Under the pieces are notes generated by a model that was given only the letters and a program-made list of their open reading frames with translations, did no database searches and had not been told where the DNA came from. From Actinokineospora terrae (GTDB lineage Bacteria > Actinomycetota > Actinomycetes > Mycobacteriales > Pseudonocardiaceae), in contig NZ_FOGI01000004.1 of the NCBI RefSeq assembly GCF_900111175.1, positions 1 to 64,000 of the forward strand: a stretch of 64,000 nt of DNA, read 5' to 3'. Positions 51,329 through 63,651 of the stretch are shown piece by piece. A program made the translations under genes and the position numbers. Within the stretch, counting starts at the first letter, position 1; each line of letters starts with the position of its first letter.

Positions 51329-51364
51329 TGGATCTGCACTCAGCTTAAGCACTGTGAGGGGCCT

Positions 51365-53551
51365 GTGTCAACTCAGGGGTATGAAGAGGAATTGCGGTCC
51401 GAACGGGGCTACGTCGCCGAGCTCTACACCCGACTCGACGCCGAGCGGGCCCGGGTGCGGCGGGAGTACACGTCGGCGCTGCGCGGCACCGGTGGCACGC
51501 ACATGGAGCGCGACGACCAGGTGCGGGCCTCGGCCAGGGAGATGCGGCGGCTCGACGTCGCCGACACCGGGTTGTGCTTCGGCCGGTTGGACACGCTGTC
51601 GGGTGAGAGCTCGTACATCGGCCGGATCGGGTTGTTCGACGAGGAGAACGACTACGAACCGGTGCTGCTGGACTGGCGGGCACCCGCGTCGCGCGCGTTC
51701 TACGTGGCGACGGCCGCGTTCCCGGAGAACATGCGGCGGCGGCGCCAGTTCCACTCGCGCGGCCGGGTGGTGGTCGACTTCACCGACGAGGTGCTCGGAC
51801 GCCCCGAAGGCGACGCGCGGGGTGACGCGGCGCTGCTCGCGGCGGTCAACGCGCCGCGCGGGCCCGGGATGCGCGACATCGTGGCGACCATCCAGGCCGA
51901 GCAGGACGAGATCATCCGGCTCGACCACCCCGGCGTGCTGGTGATCGAGGGCGGCCCCGGCACCGGCAAGACGGTGGTGGCGCTGCACCGGGTCGCGTAC
52001 CTGCTCTACACGCAGCGGGAGCGGATGGAGCGCCACGGCGTGCTCGTGGTCGGCCCGAACCCGGCGTTCCTCAACCACATCAGCCGCGTCCTGCCCTCGC
52101 TCGGCGAGTCGGACGTGGTGTTCATGACCACCGGCGACCTGGTGCCCGGCCTGCGGGTCACCGCGGAGGACCCGCCGGAGGTGGCGCGGCTCAAGGGCTC
52201 GCTGAAGATCCTCGACGTGCTCGCCGCCGCGGTCGCCGACCGCCAGCAGCTGCCCGCGGACCCGGTGCCGATCGAGCTGGGCGGGGTCGCGCTGCGGATC
52301 GACGCCGAGACCGCCGAGTGGGCCAGGGACGAGGCGCGCGCCAGCGGGCGCCCGCACAACGAGGCCCGCGCGGTGTTCGCCGAGATCATCACGTACGTGC
52401 TCACCGAGCGGGCGATCGGCCGGATCAGCAAGGGCTGGTTGAACCGGTCGGACCGCGAGGGCTGGGAGCAGACGCGCGCGGAGCTGCTCAAGGACCTCGC
52501 CGACGACGACAAGTTCACCGCCACCCTCGACGACCTGTGGCCGACGTTGACGCCGGAGAGCCTGTTGGGCTCGTTGTTCTCCTCTCCCGACCGCCTGCGC
52601 GCGGCAGGCGGCGATCCGGTGTTGGCCCGCGCCGATGGTGACGCGTGGACGGTGTCGGACGTGCCGCTGCTGGACGAGCTGGTGGACCTGCTCGGCCGCG
52701 ACCAGGCGATCGACCAGGCCGCGGAACGCGAGCGCAAGGCCCAGGCCCAGTACGCGGCGGCCGTCCTGGACAGCATGCACGGCCGCGCGGACTCGATGGA
52801 CGACGAGGACCACCTGTACGCCACGGACTTGCTCTACGCCGAGGACCTGGCGGAGCGCTTCGAGGAGCGCGACACCCGCGAACTCGCCGAACGCGCCGCC
52901 GCCGACCGCGACTGGACCTACCGGCACGTGGTGGTCGACGAGGCCCAGGAGCTGTCCGAGATGGACTGGCGGGTGCTGATGCGCCGCTGCCCGGGCCGGT
53001 CGTTCACCGTGGTCGGCGACCTGGCGCAGCGCCGGACCGAGGCCGGTGCCCGGTCGTGGGGCACGATGCTGGACCCGTACGTGCCGGACCGGTGGAAGTA
53101 CCGGTCGCTGACGGTCAACTACCGCACCCCGGCCGAGATCATGACCGTGGCCGCCGCCGTCCTCGCCGACTTCGCGCCCACCGTCCAACCCCCGGAATCG
53201 GTCCGCGCCTGCGGCGTGGTCCCGTGGTCGCGCCAGGTGACCCCGGACGGCCTGACCGCCGCCATCGACGACTTCATCCGCGACGAGTCCACCCGCGAGG
53301 GCACCAGCATCGTCATCGGCCCCCCTGGCATCCCCGGCGTGGTCCCCGCCTCGGAAACCAAGGGCCTCGAGTTCGACGCCGTCCTCGTCGTGGAACCCGA
53401 CCACATCCTGTCCGACGGCCCCCGCGGCGCGGCCGAGCTCTACGTAGCCCTAACCCGCGCCACCCAACGCCTCGGTGTCCTCCACCAAGGCCCACTCCCC
53501 CAATCCCTCGCTGGTCTAGTCGAACTCCACCCTTCTGGTCACAACACCTGA
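51365..53551 (+). CDS. helD: HelD-type RNA polymerase-associated helicase
   Basis: A 728-residue superfamily 1 ATPase that in actinobacteria dislodges stalled RNA polymerase. The first 70 residues form a charged coiled coil (secondary-channel arm); Walker A GGPGTGKTVVALHR lies near residue 200, Walker B VVVDEAQE has D525-E526, and YVALTRATQRLGVL is motif VI. The GTG start follows GAGGGG. Several HelD proteins confer rifampicin tolerance (HelR); whether this one does cannot be told from sequence. Confidence 0.88.
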   Translation: MSTQGYEEELRSERGYVAELYTRLDAERARVRREYTSALRGTGGTHMERDDQVRASAREMRRLDVADTGLCFGRLDTLSGESSYIGRIGLFDEENDYEPVLLDWRAPASRAFYVATAAFPENMRRRRQFHSRGRVVVDFTDEVLGRPEGDARGDAALLAAVNAPRGPGMRDIVATIQAEQDEIIRLDHPGVLVIEGGPGTGKTVVALHRVAYLLYTQRERMERHGVLVVGPNPAFLNHISRVLPSLGESDVVFMTTGDLVPGLRVTAEDPPEVARLKGSLKILDVLAAAVADRQQLPADPVPIELGGVALRIDAETAEWARDEARASGRPHNEARAVFAEIITYVLTERAIGRISKGWLNRSDREGWEQTRAELLKDLADDDKFTATLDDLWPTLTPESLLGSLFSSPDRLRAAGGDPVLARADGDAWTVSDVPLLDELVDLLGRDQAIDQAAERERKAQAQYAAAVLDSMHGRADSMDDEDHLYATDLLYAEDLAERFEERDTRELAERAAADRDWTYRHVVVDEAQELSEMDWRVLMRRCPGRSFTVVGDLAQRRTEAGARSWGTMLDPYVPDRWKYRSLTVNYRTPAEIMTVAAAVLADFAPTVQPPESVRACGVVPWSRQVTPDGLTAAIDDFIRDESTREGTSIVIGPPGIPGVVPASETKGLEFDAVLVVEPDHILSDGPRGAAELYVALTRATQRLGVLHQGPLPQSLAGLVELHPSGHNT

Positions 53552-53570
53552 CCTAGCCCTCCTCTCTCTC

Positions 53571-53609
53571 GCGGCAGGTCTGGTCCCACTCCGGGACTGG
53601 GCCTGCCGC
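53571..53609. terminator. Stem-loop between helD and the prepilin peptidase
   Basis: GCGGCAGG (53571-53578) pairs with CCTGCCGC (53602-53609), with an inner GTCCC/GGGAC stem. It sits between convergent genes and probably ends both transcripts, although no U-tract follows. Confidence 0.55.
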
Positions 53610-53637
53610 TCCCGTCTCGCGCTAGCAGTCGACGAGT

Positions 53638-54372
53638 TCAGCTGGCGGATAAGGGGAAGAGGGCGAAGGTGGCGGCTAGCAGACCGGGGGCGAAGGGGAT
53701 CCTGGCATGCCAGGCGGGGTGTCGAAGGAGGTGCAGGAACAGGGTTACGGCCGAGGCAAGTAGCGGGGCCAGGATCAGCGACAGGGGGCCGCCAGGGCCC
53801 AGGTACAGGCCGAGGATGGGGGCTAGTTTGACGTCGCCCATGCCTAGGGCGCTGGGGTTGAGCGATGTGACGAGGGCGAAGAAAGCGGTCGCGAGGATGG
53901 CGCCGGTGAGAGCGTCTTGGAGTAGGGGGTTGGGGGTGGATAGGGCCGCGGGGACAAACAGGGCTACAGCCAGCGGGAAGGCGGGCAGGGTCAAGCGGTT
54001 GGGTAGGCGTTGGTGGAGTAGATCTACGACGGCCAGAGGTACGGATAGCGTTGCCAGGAAAGCGATCGCGGGGAGCCACCACCCAGGGATGATGCCTGCG
54101 GACCAAGTAGCGGCAAGGACGGACCAGAGGGCAGCGGTAGCCAGTTCGAACCAGCGGGCGGGGACCGCGTACTCGGGCACCAGCAGGCGAACCGCGGCGC
54201 CGATGGCATAGCCCGCGATCGCGGCCACTGTGGACAGAGCGATCCCGTGGAACAGCGCGGGAAGTGGCAGACACAGCGCAGTGGCGGCGAGCAGGGCGGC
54301 CAGCGCGGGAAGGCGTGTCGGCGGCGAGGCCGAAGGCGTGAGGTGGAATGAGAACAGTGACTGGGTTGGCAT
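53638..54372 (-). CDS. Prepilin peptidase, A24 family
   Basis: A 244-residue polytopic membrane aspartyl protease that cleaves type IV prepilin or Tad/Flp leader peptides. The catalytic aspartates are Asp117 (VVDLLHQRLPNRLTLP) and Asp180 (LGMGDVKLAPILGL, the GxGD motif). The N-methylation domain is absent, as in actinobacterial forms. The ATG follows GGGAG. No pilin or assembly genes are in the window. Confidence 0.9.
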   Translation of the reverse strand: MPTQSLFSFHLTPSASPPTRLPALAALLAATALCLPLPALFHGIALSTVAAIAGYAIGAAVRLLVPEYAVPARWFELATAALWSVLAATWSAGIIPGWWLPAIAFLATLSVPLAVVDLLHQRLPNRLTLPAFPLAVALFVPAALSTPNPLLQDALTGAILATAFFALVTSLNPSALGMGDVKLAPILGLYLGPGGPLSLILAPLLASAVTLFLHLLRHPAWHARIPFAPGLLAATFALFPLSAS

Positions 54373-54578
54373 GAGGAACTCCCTTCGCTTTCCAAGGTAG
54401 CGAGGGTGGAGTTCGGGCCGCAGTCACTCAATACGGTGGGGATAGGTTGGTTGACGGAATTGACGGGGATGTGCTGTGGCGTTCTGAGCAGCCCCCGTTT
54501 TCCCAGTCTTCCGGATGGGGACGGGTGGAGGGAATAGGTAATGCGGGGGGTGTGGATGAGTTGGGGCGTTGTGGATTG

Positions 54579-55424
54579 TCAGATGGGGAGGGGATGGACG
54601 CCGCCGGTGGCCGCTGAGAGGGCTTGGCGCATGGGGGGGCGGGGGGCGGGGTGGCCGGTGAAGTGGGTTACCTGGCCGAAGGCCTGGTGCAGGAGCATGT
54701 CCAGGCCGGTGATGACGGTTCCGCCGGCGGTGGTGACCGCGGTGGACAAGGGGGTTGGCCAGGGGTGGTAGATGACGTCCAGGAGGTGGCGTACTGGGGC
54801 CAGGGTGGGGGCTAGGGGCTCGGTGGCGGCGGGGGGGACCGTGTTGACCAGGACTGCGGCTGAGGCTGCCAGGGCGGCGAAGTCTGTGGTGGACCAGAGG
54901 GAGACTTCCAGGGGCAAACCCAGGCGGGCGGCGCAGTTGGTTGCTTCGGTGGCGCGGGAGAGGTCGCGGACCACCACTACCGCAGAAGTGATGCCTAGGT
55001 CTACAAAGGCCGCTAGTGCCGCGCAAGCCGTTCCGCCCGCACCCAGTACTACGCCTAGGGAACCGCCAGCGAAGCCAGCAGAGCGGAGGGCGCCGGTAAC
55101 GCCATCGACGTCCGTGCAGTCAGCTAGCCAGCCGCCGTCAGTGCGAACAAGGGTGTTCGCGGCGCCTACGGCCACAGCGCGCGGAGTAGCTGTTGTGGCG
55201 TAAGACAACGCGGCGCGCTTGCCGGGCATCGTGACCGATAGGCCTACCCAGTCGTCGTCCAAAGAGGACACCAGACCGGGCAAGCGCTCTGCGTCGCATT
55301 CGATGCGCGTGTAGGTCCACGGTAGGCCTAGGGCCTCGAACGCGGCTCCGTGCAGGACTGGTGACAAGGAGTGCGCGACAGGCGAGCCGAGGACGGCTGC
55401 CCGTCTGATGTCAGTAGGCCTCAT
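54579..55424 (-). CDS. aroE: Shikimate dehydrogenase
   Basis: NADPH-dependent reduction of 3-dehydroshikimate. The 281-residue protein has the substrate site AVLGSPVAHSLSPVLHGAAF, GAANTLVRTDGGW, DCTDVDGV and the dinucleotide loop VLGAGGTACAAL. I prefer the ATG at 55424, overlapping the end of mltG by 14 bp, over a TTG 13 codons upstream. It complements the aroC-K-B-Q genes nearby. Confidence 0.93.
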   Translation of the reverse strand: MRPTDIRRAAVLGSPVAHSLSPVLHGAAFEALGLPWTYTRIECDAERLPGLVSSLDDDWVGLSVTMPGKRAALSYATTATPRAVAVGAANTLVRTDGGWLADCTDVDGVTGALRSAGFAGGSLGVVLGAGGTACAALAAFVDLGITSAVVVVRDLSRATEATNCAARLGLPLEVSLWSTTDFAALAASAAVLVNTVPPAATEPLAPTLAPVRHLLDVIYHPWPTPLSTAVTTAGGTVITGLDMLLHQAFGQVTHFTGHPAPRPPMRQALSAATGGVHPLPI

Positions 55425-56598
55425 TGCGCTGGGCCAGCGCGATGTTCGCGTTGTGCTCGTCAAGCGTGTTCGCGAAGCACGACGTGCCGTCCTTCTGGCA
55501 GCGGACGAAGAAGATCCAGGTGCCGTCGGCGGGCTTGGCCGCGGCCTCTATGGCCTCACGGCTCACGGCGGCGATAGGAGTCGGGGGGAGGCCGGTGTTG
55601 GCGTAGGTGTTGTACGGGCCGGACTTGGCGCGGTCCTCGGGCCTGGTGCGGATCGCGGGGCGGTCGAGGACGTAGTTGACCGTGGAGTCATATTCGAGCT
55701 TCATGGTCTTCGCCAGGCGGTTGTACGTCACGCGCGAGACCTTGGAGAAGTCGCCCGCGATGGCCTCGCGCTGGACCAGGGAGCCCATGACCAGCAACTG
55801 GTACGGGGTGAACCCGGTGGTGTCGGCCAGCGCGGGCATGCCGACGCTCTGCAGCAGCGCGGAGGAGTCGGCGATGAGCTTCTTCCACAGCTCCTCGGCG
55901 GTCGACCCCGGCCGGACCTCGTAGACGTCCGGCATGATCAGGCCCTCTAGCTTGCGCTTGGGCTCTGGCGACTTCGACGCGTCCGGCACGGCCCACTCAG
56001 GGACACCGAGCGTGGCTAGATCGGCCGTTTCCACTACCTTGCGCAACTCTTCGACCGGGACGCAGGTGCTCTTACCGTTGAGCTCGGCGCATGAAGCCTT
56101 CGACAACAGTGAGTACACGCCCGGTGTCACGTTGGCGCCGCTGGTCACGTCGTCGAACTGGGTACCGGCCTTGATCTGCAGGTTCCCCACCCGCGAGGCG
56201 GGATTGACGATCTTGGCGACCGCGTCCGCGCCGGACACCTTGGTGCGCATGACGTAATAGCCCGGCTGGATCGAGCGGATCTTCGACTCCGACTCCGCGG
56301 CCTCGGTGAAGGCGCGCGAGCTGGCGACGACGCCGTCCTCCTTGAGCCGGTTGGCGATGATGCCCGTGCTGTCGCCGCTCTTGACCTCCACGACGACGTC
56401 AGCCTCACCCGCGCCGGTGAAGTCGTCGTACCCGCCGATGCCGGACAGCGTGCGGATGCCGTACCAGACACCGCCGCCGATGAGCGCCAGGACGATCAGG
56501 CCGAACACCGCGAGCTTGACGCGCCTGCGGTCGCGGCGCGGTTTGCGTCTGGCGGTGTCGTCCGCCTCGTCCTCAAAGAAGCCGAGTTCGTCGGTCAT
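55411..56598 (-). CDS. mltG: Endolytic murein transglycosylase MltG
   Basis: Cleaves nascent peptidoglycan glycan strands. The 395-residue protein has a basic cytoplasmic N-terminus, one membrane helix at about residues 29-47, a LysM-like subdomain and the YceG domain with the catalytic glutamate in [12 protein letters not shown]. The ATG overlaps the ruvX stop (ATGA). The ruvX-mltG-aroE order is common in actinobacteria. Confidence 0.94.
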   Translation of the reverse strand: MTDELGFFEDEADDTARRKPRRDRRRVKLAVFGLIVLALIGGGVWYGIRTLSGIGGYDDFTGAGEADVVVEVKSGDSTGIIANRLKEDGVVASSRAFTEAAESESKIRSIQPGYYVMRTKVSGADAVAKIVNPASRVGNLQIKAGTQFDDVTSGANVTPGVYSLLSKASCAELNGKSTCVPVEELRKVVETADLATLGVPEWAVPDASKSPEPKRKLEGLIMPDVYEVRPGSTAEELWKKLIADSSALLQSVGMPALADTTGFTPYQLLVMGSLVQREAIAGDFSKVSRVTYNRLAKTMKLEYDSTVNYVLDRPAIRTRPEDRAKSGPYNTYANTGLPPTPIAAVSREAIEAAAKPADGTWIFFVRCQKDGTSCFANTLDEHNANIALAQRNEAY

Positions 56599-57085
56599 GA
56601 TTCCGCCTCCGCAGATCGTGCGAGCGCCGCCGAGCGGGCGTCGAGCCACGACTGCAGGATCTCCACCGCGGCGGCCTGGTCGACCACCGCCCGCTGTCGC
56701 TTGCCCTTGACGCCGCGGTCGCTGAGCATCCTGGTGGCGGCGACGGTGGTCAACCGTTCGTCGGCGAGGCGGACCGGGACCGGGGCGATCCTCGCCGCCA
56801 GGGCGAGCGCGTACGCGTGCGCGCTCTCGGCGGCCACGCCGTGCCGCGCGGCGAGCGTCCTTGGCAACCCGACCACCACTTCGACCACCTCGTGCTCGGC
56901 GACGAGCTCGGTGAGCCGGTCGAGGTCACTGCCCGACCGCTCGTCGCGGGACAGCGTAACGAGCGGAGAGGCCAGAACGGGAGTCGGATCGCTCACGGCG
57001 ACGCCGACGCGGACGGAGCCGACGTCCACGGCGAGCCTGCGGCCACGCCCCGGATCGTCGGCTCCCGGCCGGTCAGGTCTGGGGT

Positions 57086-57089
<4 letters not shown>
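56595..57089 (-). CDS. ruvX: YqgF/RuvX family RNase H-like nuclease
   Basis: A 164-residue RNase H-fold protein linked to pre-16S rRNA 5' maturation or Holliday junction processing. It has [30 protein letters not shown] and [13 protein letters not shown]. The GTG start overlaps the alaS stop by 4 bp. Confidence 0.93.
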
Positions 57090-59749
<2,660 letters not shown>

Positions 59750-59809
59750 TGGAGTGGTCCTCTAGCTGTCAGGGGTTCGGCGGTCGGTGCGCGGCGAACG
59801 GCCTCAGAG

Positions 59810-60076
59810 TCAGCCGTTCGCCCTACGCGCTCGCGCGCCGGGGGTGACGCCAGAGCGGCGCTCGACGGCGTCGGCCAGCTCATCTTCGCGCTCGACCATG
59901 CCCGCGCGCACGTCGGCGCCGAACGCGCCGATAGCGCTAGCGAGCTCGTGCATGGCGTCGCCGAGGTTGCCCGCGATGCCCGCGGGGGTGACCGCGTGCG
60001 CGGTCTGCTTCACCTTGCGGTTGAGAGCGACACCGGCGGCGATACCGACGCCGAGCCAGAAGACGCGGCGGATCAT
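59810..60076 (-). CDS. DUF6167 family small membrane protein
   Basis: An 88-residue protein starting IRRVFWLGVGIAAGVALNRK (one N-terminal membrane segment) with a charged C-terminal half. A gene of this kind follows the DUF948 gene and precedes alaS in many actinomycetes. The ATG overlaps the DUF948 stop (ATGA). Function unknown. Confidence 0.75.
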   Translation of the reverse strand: MIRRVFWLGVGIAAGVALNRKVKQTAHAVTPAGIAGNLGDAMHELASAIGAFGADVRAGMVEREDELADAVERRSGVTPGARARRANG

Positions 60077-60495
60077 GACCTGGCTCCCCTGCGCCCGGAG
60101 CGGCGGCGGCCGGAACGGGAGTGCTTGCCCTCGATCTCGCCCTTGGCCTTGCGGCGCGCGCGGATGGCCTTGCTGACGCCGTAGGACAGCGCGGCGGCCT
60201 TGACCAGCGGACCGCCGAGCGTGGCGGTGAACACCGAGGTCAGCGCCGAGACGTTGCCGGTGACGGCCTGCGCGTTGGCGGTGATGCCGTCGACCCGCTC
60301 GAGCTGGGCGTTGACGTGGTTGAGCGTGGTGTTGGCGCCGGTGAACAGCGGGTCGCTGTTCTGGTGCGCCTTGCGGATGGCGATGGTGGCCTCGTCGAGC
60401 GTGCGGCCGAGCTTGGCCAGCACGATGCCCAGCAGCACAACCAGCAGCACGAACGCGCCTGCGGCCACCAGCGCGGCGATCTGCCCTGCTGTCAC
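60073..60495 (-). CDS. DUF948 family membrane protein
   Basis: A 140-residue protein with an N-terminal membrane helix (ALVAAGAFVLLVVLLGIVLA), a helical region and a strongly basic C-terminal tail. DUF948 proteins resemble general-stress proteins and small methyl-accepting-like coiled coils; function unknown. GTG start. Part of the rarA-DUF948-DUF6167-alaS run. Confidence 0.8.
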   Translation of the reverse strand: MTAGQIAALVAAGAFVLLVVLLGIVLAKLGRTLDEATIAIRKAHQNSDPLFTGANTTLNHVNAQLERVDGITANAQAVTGNVSALTSVFTATLGGPLVKAAALSYGVSKAIRARRKAKGEIEGKHSRSGRRRSGRRGARS

Positions 60496-60595
60496 GAGCC
60501 CTCCTCATATGGCCTGACCCCGGAATTCGATCGTCAGGCTACCGTGCCGGTCGCCCCGGCATTGTGTGCGGTCGAGGCGGTGTCGGGCGACCCGT

Positions 60596-61939
60596 TTACT
60601 CGCCGCGGATGACCCGCCGCAGCTTGGGCACGCGGTCCGCGAGGTGCCGTTCCGCGCCGCGCTGCGTGGGCTCGTAGTAGTCGCGGCCGCGCAGGTCGTC
60701 CGGTGGGTACTGCTGGGTGAGTACCCCTTCCGGAACGTCGTGGGGGTACCGGTAGCCGGTGGCATTACCGAGCTTCTTGGCGCCCGCGTAGTGACCGTCG
60801 CGCAGGTGGGGCGGGACCTGTCCGGTAGCGCCAGAGCGGACGTCGGCGAGCGCGGAGTCGAAGGCGACCATCACGGCGTTGGACTTGGGCGCGGTGGCCA
60901 GGTGGATGGTGGCCTGGGCGAGCGCGAGCCGGGCCTCGGGCATGCCGATCAGCTGGACGGCCTGCGAGGCGGCCACGCACACCTGGAGCGCGGTGGGGTC
61001 GGCCATGCCGACGTCCTCGCTGGCGTGCACGACCAGGCGGCGGGCGATGAACCGGGGGTCCTCCCCTGCCTCGACCATGCGGGCGAGGTAGTGCAGGGCG
61101 GAGTCGACGTCGGAACCGCGGATGGACTTGATGAACGCGGAGGTGACGTCGTAGTGCTGGTCGCCCTGTCGGTCGTAACGCACGGCGGCTTTGTCCACGG
61201 TGGCCTCAACCGTGGCGAGGTCGATAGCGCCATCGTTGGCCGCTAGCGCTGAGTCAGCGGCCGCTTCGAGGGCGGTAAGAGCCCTGCGCGCATCACCACC
61301 GGCTAGACGGACGATGTGGGCCTCTGCGTCGTCGTCAAGGGTGACGGTGGCGTTGAGGCCACGCTCGTCGGCGACCGCGCGGCGGACGAGCTGCTGGACG
61401 TCCGTGTCGGCAAGAGGCTGGAGTTGGAGCACGAGCGAGCGGGACAGGAGGGGCGACACCACGGAGAAGAACGGGTTCTCGGTGGTAGCAGCGACAAGCA
61501 GGACGATCCGGTCCTCGACGGCACCGAGCAAGGCGTCCTGCTGGGTGCGGGAGAACCGGTGGACCTCGTCGATGAACAGAACGGTGGACTCACCGGAGTG
61601 CGTCAGCCTCTTACGCGCCTCATCGATGACGGCCCGGACTTCCTTGACTCCTGCGGACAGCGCTGACAACGCCACGAAGCGCCGCCCGATGGCGGAGGAG
61701 ACAAGAGTGGCCAGGGTTGTCTTACCGGTGCCAGGTGGGCCATAGAGAAGGATCGACGCGGGCGCCGCACCCTCGACGAGGCGGCGCAACGGGGCGCCGG
61801 GACCGAGGAGATGGTCCTGGCCCAAGACCTCGTCGAGAGTGGCGGGCCGCATCCTGACCGCCAGAGGCGTGTTCGCCCGCGCTTTCCGGACAGCGTCAGC
61901 GGAGGCGGGGGCGCCGAAGAGGTCGAACTCCTGTTCCAC
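60596..61939 (-). CDS. rarA: Replication-associated recombination protein A (MgsA)
   Basis: A 447-residue clamp-loader-like AAA+ ATPase acting at stalled forks. Walker [18 protein letters not shown], Walker [20 protein letters not shown], sensor [18 protein letters not shown], and a C-terminal tetramerisation domain. GTG start at 61939. Confidence 0.94.
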   Translation of the reverse strand: MEQEFDLFGAPASADAVRKARANTPLAVRMRPATLDEVLGQDHLLGPGAPLRRLVEGAAPASILLYGPPGTGKTTLATLVSSAIGRRFVALSALSAGVKEVRAVIDEARKRLTHSGESTVLFIDEVHRFSRTQQDALLGAVEDRIVLLVAATTENPFFSVVSPLLSRSLVLQLQPLADTDVQQLVRRAVADERGLNATVTLDDDAEAHIVRLAGGDARRALTALEAAADSALAANDGAIDLATVEATVDKAAVRYDRQGDQHYDVTSAFIKSIRGSDVDSALHYLARMVEAGEDPRFIARRLVVHASEDVGMADPTALQVCVAASQAVQLIGMPEARLALAQATIHLATAPKSNAVMVAFDSALADVRSGATGQVPPHLRDGHYAGAKKLGNATGYRYPHDVPEGVLTQQYPPDDLRGRDYYEPTQRGAERHLADRVPKLRRVIRGE

Positions 61940-61950
61940 AGGAGTCGACG

Positions 61951-62139
61951 CTACCTGGTGTGGCGGTCGTCCTTGGTGGTGGTGAGGAAGGCGACCCAGG
62001 TGGTGAGGTGGAGGGAGAGGGCGCCTGCGGTGCGGTTCTTGGTGTCGCGGACGCCGATGGCGGTGGGGGCCAGGCGGACCTCGACGCAGTTCTCGTTGGC
62101 GGCGCCACTGCGGCTGCTCTTGAACCAACCGGTGTCCAT
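61951..62139 (-). CDS. DUF397 protein 1
   Basis: A 62-residue protein with the DUF397 core [18 protein letters not shown] followed by [16 protein letters not shown] preceded by GGAGATCC. Paralogue of the next gene. DUF397 genes in actinomycetes sit next to XRE/DUF5753 regulators and are thought to be their partner or antagonist. Confidence 0.85.
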   Translation of the reverse strand: MDTGWFKSSRSGAANENCVEVRLAPTAIGVRDTKNRTAGALSLHLTTWVAFLTTTKDDRHTR

Positions 62140-62148
62140 GGGGATCTC

Positions 62149-62340
62149 CTAGGCGGTCTTGAGGCTGGTGACCAATGCGGTCCAGGTTGCCGGGGTGACG
62201 TTGAGGGCACCAGCAGCGCGGTGCTTCGTGTCCCGAACGCACACGGCGGTGTCGGTCAGCCGCACTTCGACGCAGTTCTCGTTGACGGCACCGCTGCGAC
62301 TGCTCTTGAACCAACCGGTGTCCCGAACGCGGGCAACCAT
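62149..62340 (-). CDS. DUF397 protein 2
   Basis: A 63-residue DUF397 protein ([31 protein letters not shown]), close to DUF397 protein 1 in sequence. The gene lies three bases after the XRE regulator stop, so the three form one operon. Confidence 0.87.
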   Translation of the reverse strand: MVARVRDTGWFKSSRSGAVNENCVEVRLTDTAVCVRDTKHRAAGALNVTPATWTALVTSLKTA

Positions 62341-62343
62341 GGC

Positions 62344-63207
62344 CTACTCCTTCGCGATCTGCTGGATCAGACGGCGGGACTCTTCGCGGCTCAAAGCCAA
62401 CTCCCACAGTCGATAGAATGCTCGAAGCATAGCCGTGGTCTCCGACTCGCCATCGTAATAAGTTGACGGGCCGAGAACGGGTGATGAGTAGCCGATCGGT
62501 GCCCCACGTTCACCGAAGGCGAAGATGGTCAAGCCGAAGCCCCTCAACGGGTTGCCGTAGGCATCGGTGCGAAGCACCCGGATGTTGAGGTCGCGCTGCT
62601 TGTCGAGCAACGCAAGCATGTGGTCCAACTGCTGGCGCATGACCTCGGGGGCGCCCATGTTGGCGCGCAACGCGTCCTCGGTTACGACAAACCGCATGAT
62701 TCGACGATCCGTCTCATCGAGCATCCGCATCTGGCGATCCACCCGGAAGGACCACCTGTCGCCGCGCTCGACGTCGTCGACCTCGTGCCAGGGACCTTCG
62801 GCCTCAGCGAAAAGTGCCTGGATGTACCCCTCGGACTGCAGAAGACCGGGGATGATGCCGGTCTCGAAACAGTTGATCTCGGAGGCGCTGGCTTCGAGGT
62901 CGGCGAAGCGGCGGTAGGCGTCCGGCAGATTGTCTACGTGGACGCGGCGTTTCTGGCGGCGGCGGGCTTGGGCGCCTAGTTCGAGGACGGTGGTGCGTTC
63001 GTCGCCGGTGACGGCGTAGCAGTCCAGGAGGGTTCGGAGGTCTTCCTCGCTGGCGGTGGCGGTTCCGTCCTCCAGCTGCACGATGCGGGAGCGGACCTTG
63101 CCCACCGCCTCGGCGCCTGCCTGTTGTGTCATGCCGGAGCGTTCCCGCAAGCGGCGGAGGACCAGGCCCAGTTGCCTGCGTTCGAATGTAGGCCGCGCGT
63201 GGCCCAT
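62344..63207 (-). CDS. XRE-family regulator with DUF5753 domain
   Basis: A 287-residue regulator: N-terminal HTH ([20 protein letters not shown]) and a C-terminal DUF5753 domain starting near [18 protein letters not shown]. Such proteins, with DUF397 partners, are multiplied in actinomycetes and affect development and secondary metabolism (WhiJ-like systems). A 12-bp palindrome just upstream is a candidate operator. Confidence 0.87.
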   Translation of the reverse strand: MGHARPTFERRQLGLVLRRLRERSGMTQQAGAEAVGKVRSRIVQLEDGTATASEEDLRTLLDCYAVTGDERTTVLELGAQARRRQKRRVHVDNLPDAYRRFADLEASASEINCFETGIIPGLLQSEGYIQALFAEAEGPWHEVDDVERGDRWSFRVDRQMRMLDETDRRIMRFVVTEDALRANMGAPEVMRQQLDHMLALLDKQRDLNIRVLRTDAYGNPLRGFGLTIFAFGERGAPIGYSSPVLGPSTYYDGESETTAMLRAFYRLWELALSREESRRLIQQIAKE

Positions 63208-63249
63208 GGCCGACCCCTTCGGTTCACCCGATCGTGCGTCTTGTCAGTT

Positions 63250-63288
63250 GCCCGACTGTCGCCCTAACGTTCAGCACGACAGTCGGGC
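63250..63288. repeat. 12-bp perfect inverted repeat upstream of the XRE gene
   Basis: GCCCGACTGTCG (63250-63261) and its exact complement CGACAGTCGGGC (63277-63288) with a 15-base loop, in the 119-bp divergent gap between the XRE regulator and the 69-residue gene. It could be an operator or an RNA hairpin. Confidence 0.7.
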
Positions 63289-63326
63289 TTAAGTCTCGAT
63301 CACCGTAGAGCAGAAGGTGGCACCCC

Positions 63327-63536
63327 ATGGCACTTTTCACCCAACCGGGCGTCTCTGTCGAGGCCTGGGTCGACCTCGCGCACGACGTCCCGATCAAGCT
63401 GGAGGCGGTCGAGGGGAACCAGGCGACCCTGCAGTTCGGGCAGTCCGGCGAGTACACGATGACCATGAGCCAGGCGAACCTGACCCAGTTCGTCGAGCTG
63501 GCGACCCGGGCGCTGACCGAGATGGCGGCGAGCTGA
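63327..63536 (+). CDS. Small hypothetical protein
   Basis: A 69-residue acidic protein (ALFTQPGVSVEAWVDLAHD at the N-terminus) without signal peptide or membrane segment. The ATG follows GAAGGTGG at a workable distance. It is divergent from the XRE regulator and upstream of the amidotransferase. No family recognised. Confidence 0.65.
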   Translation: MALFTQPGVSVEAWVDLAHDVPIKLEAVEGNQATLQFGQSGEYTMTMSQANLTQFVELATRALTEMAAS

Positions 63537-63651
63537 GGCGGAAACTATCAGCCACCGCCGGATGGGGTGAGGGGAACCCGGGTGGACTCATCCGGCGCGG
63601 GCGATGCCCCCGGCCCGAGCGCGGTGTGGGCTTGGGCGCAAGGAGGTCGGC

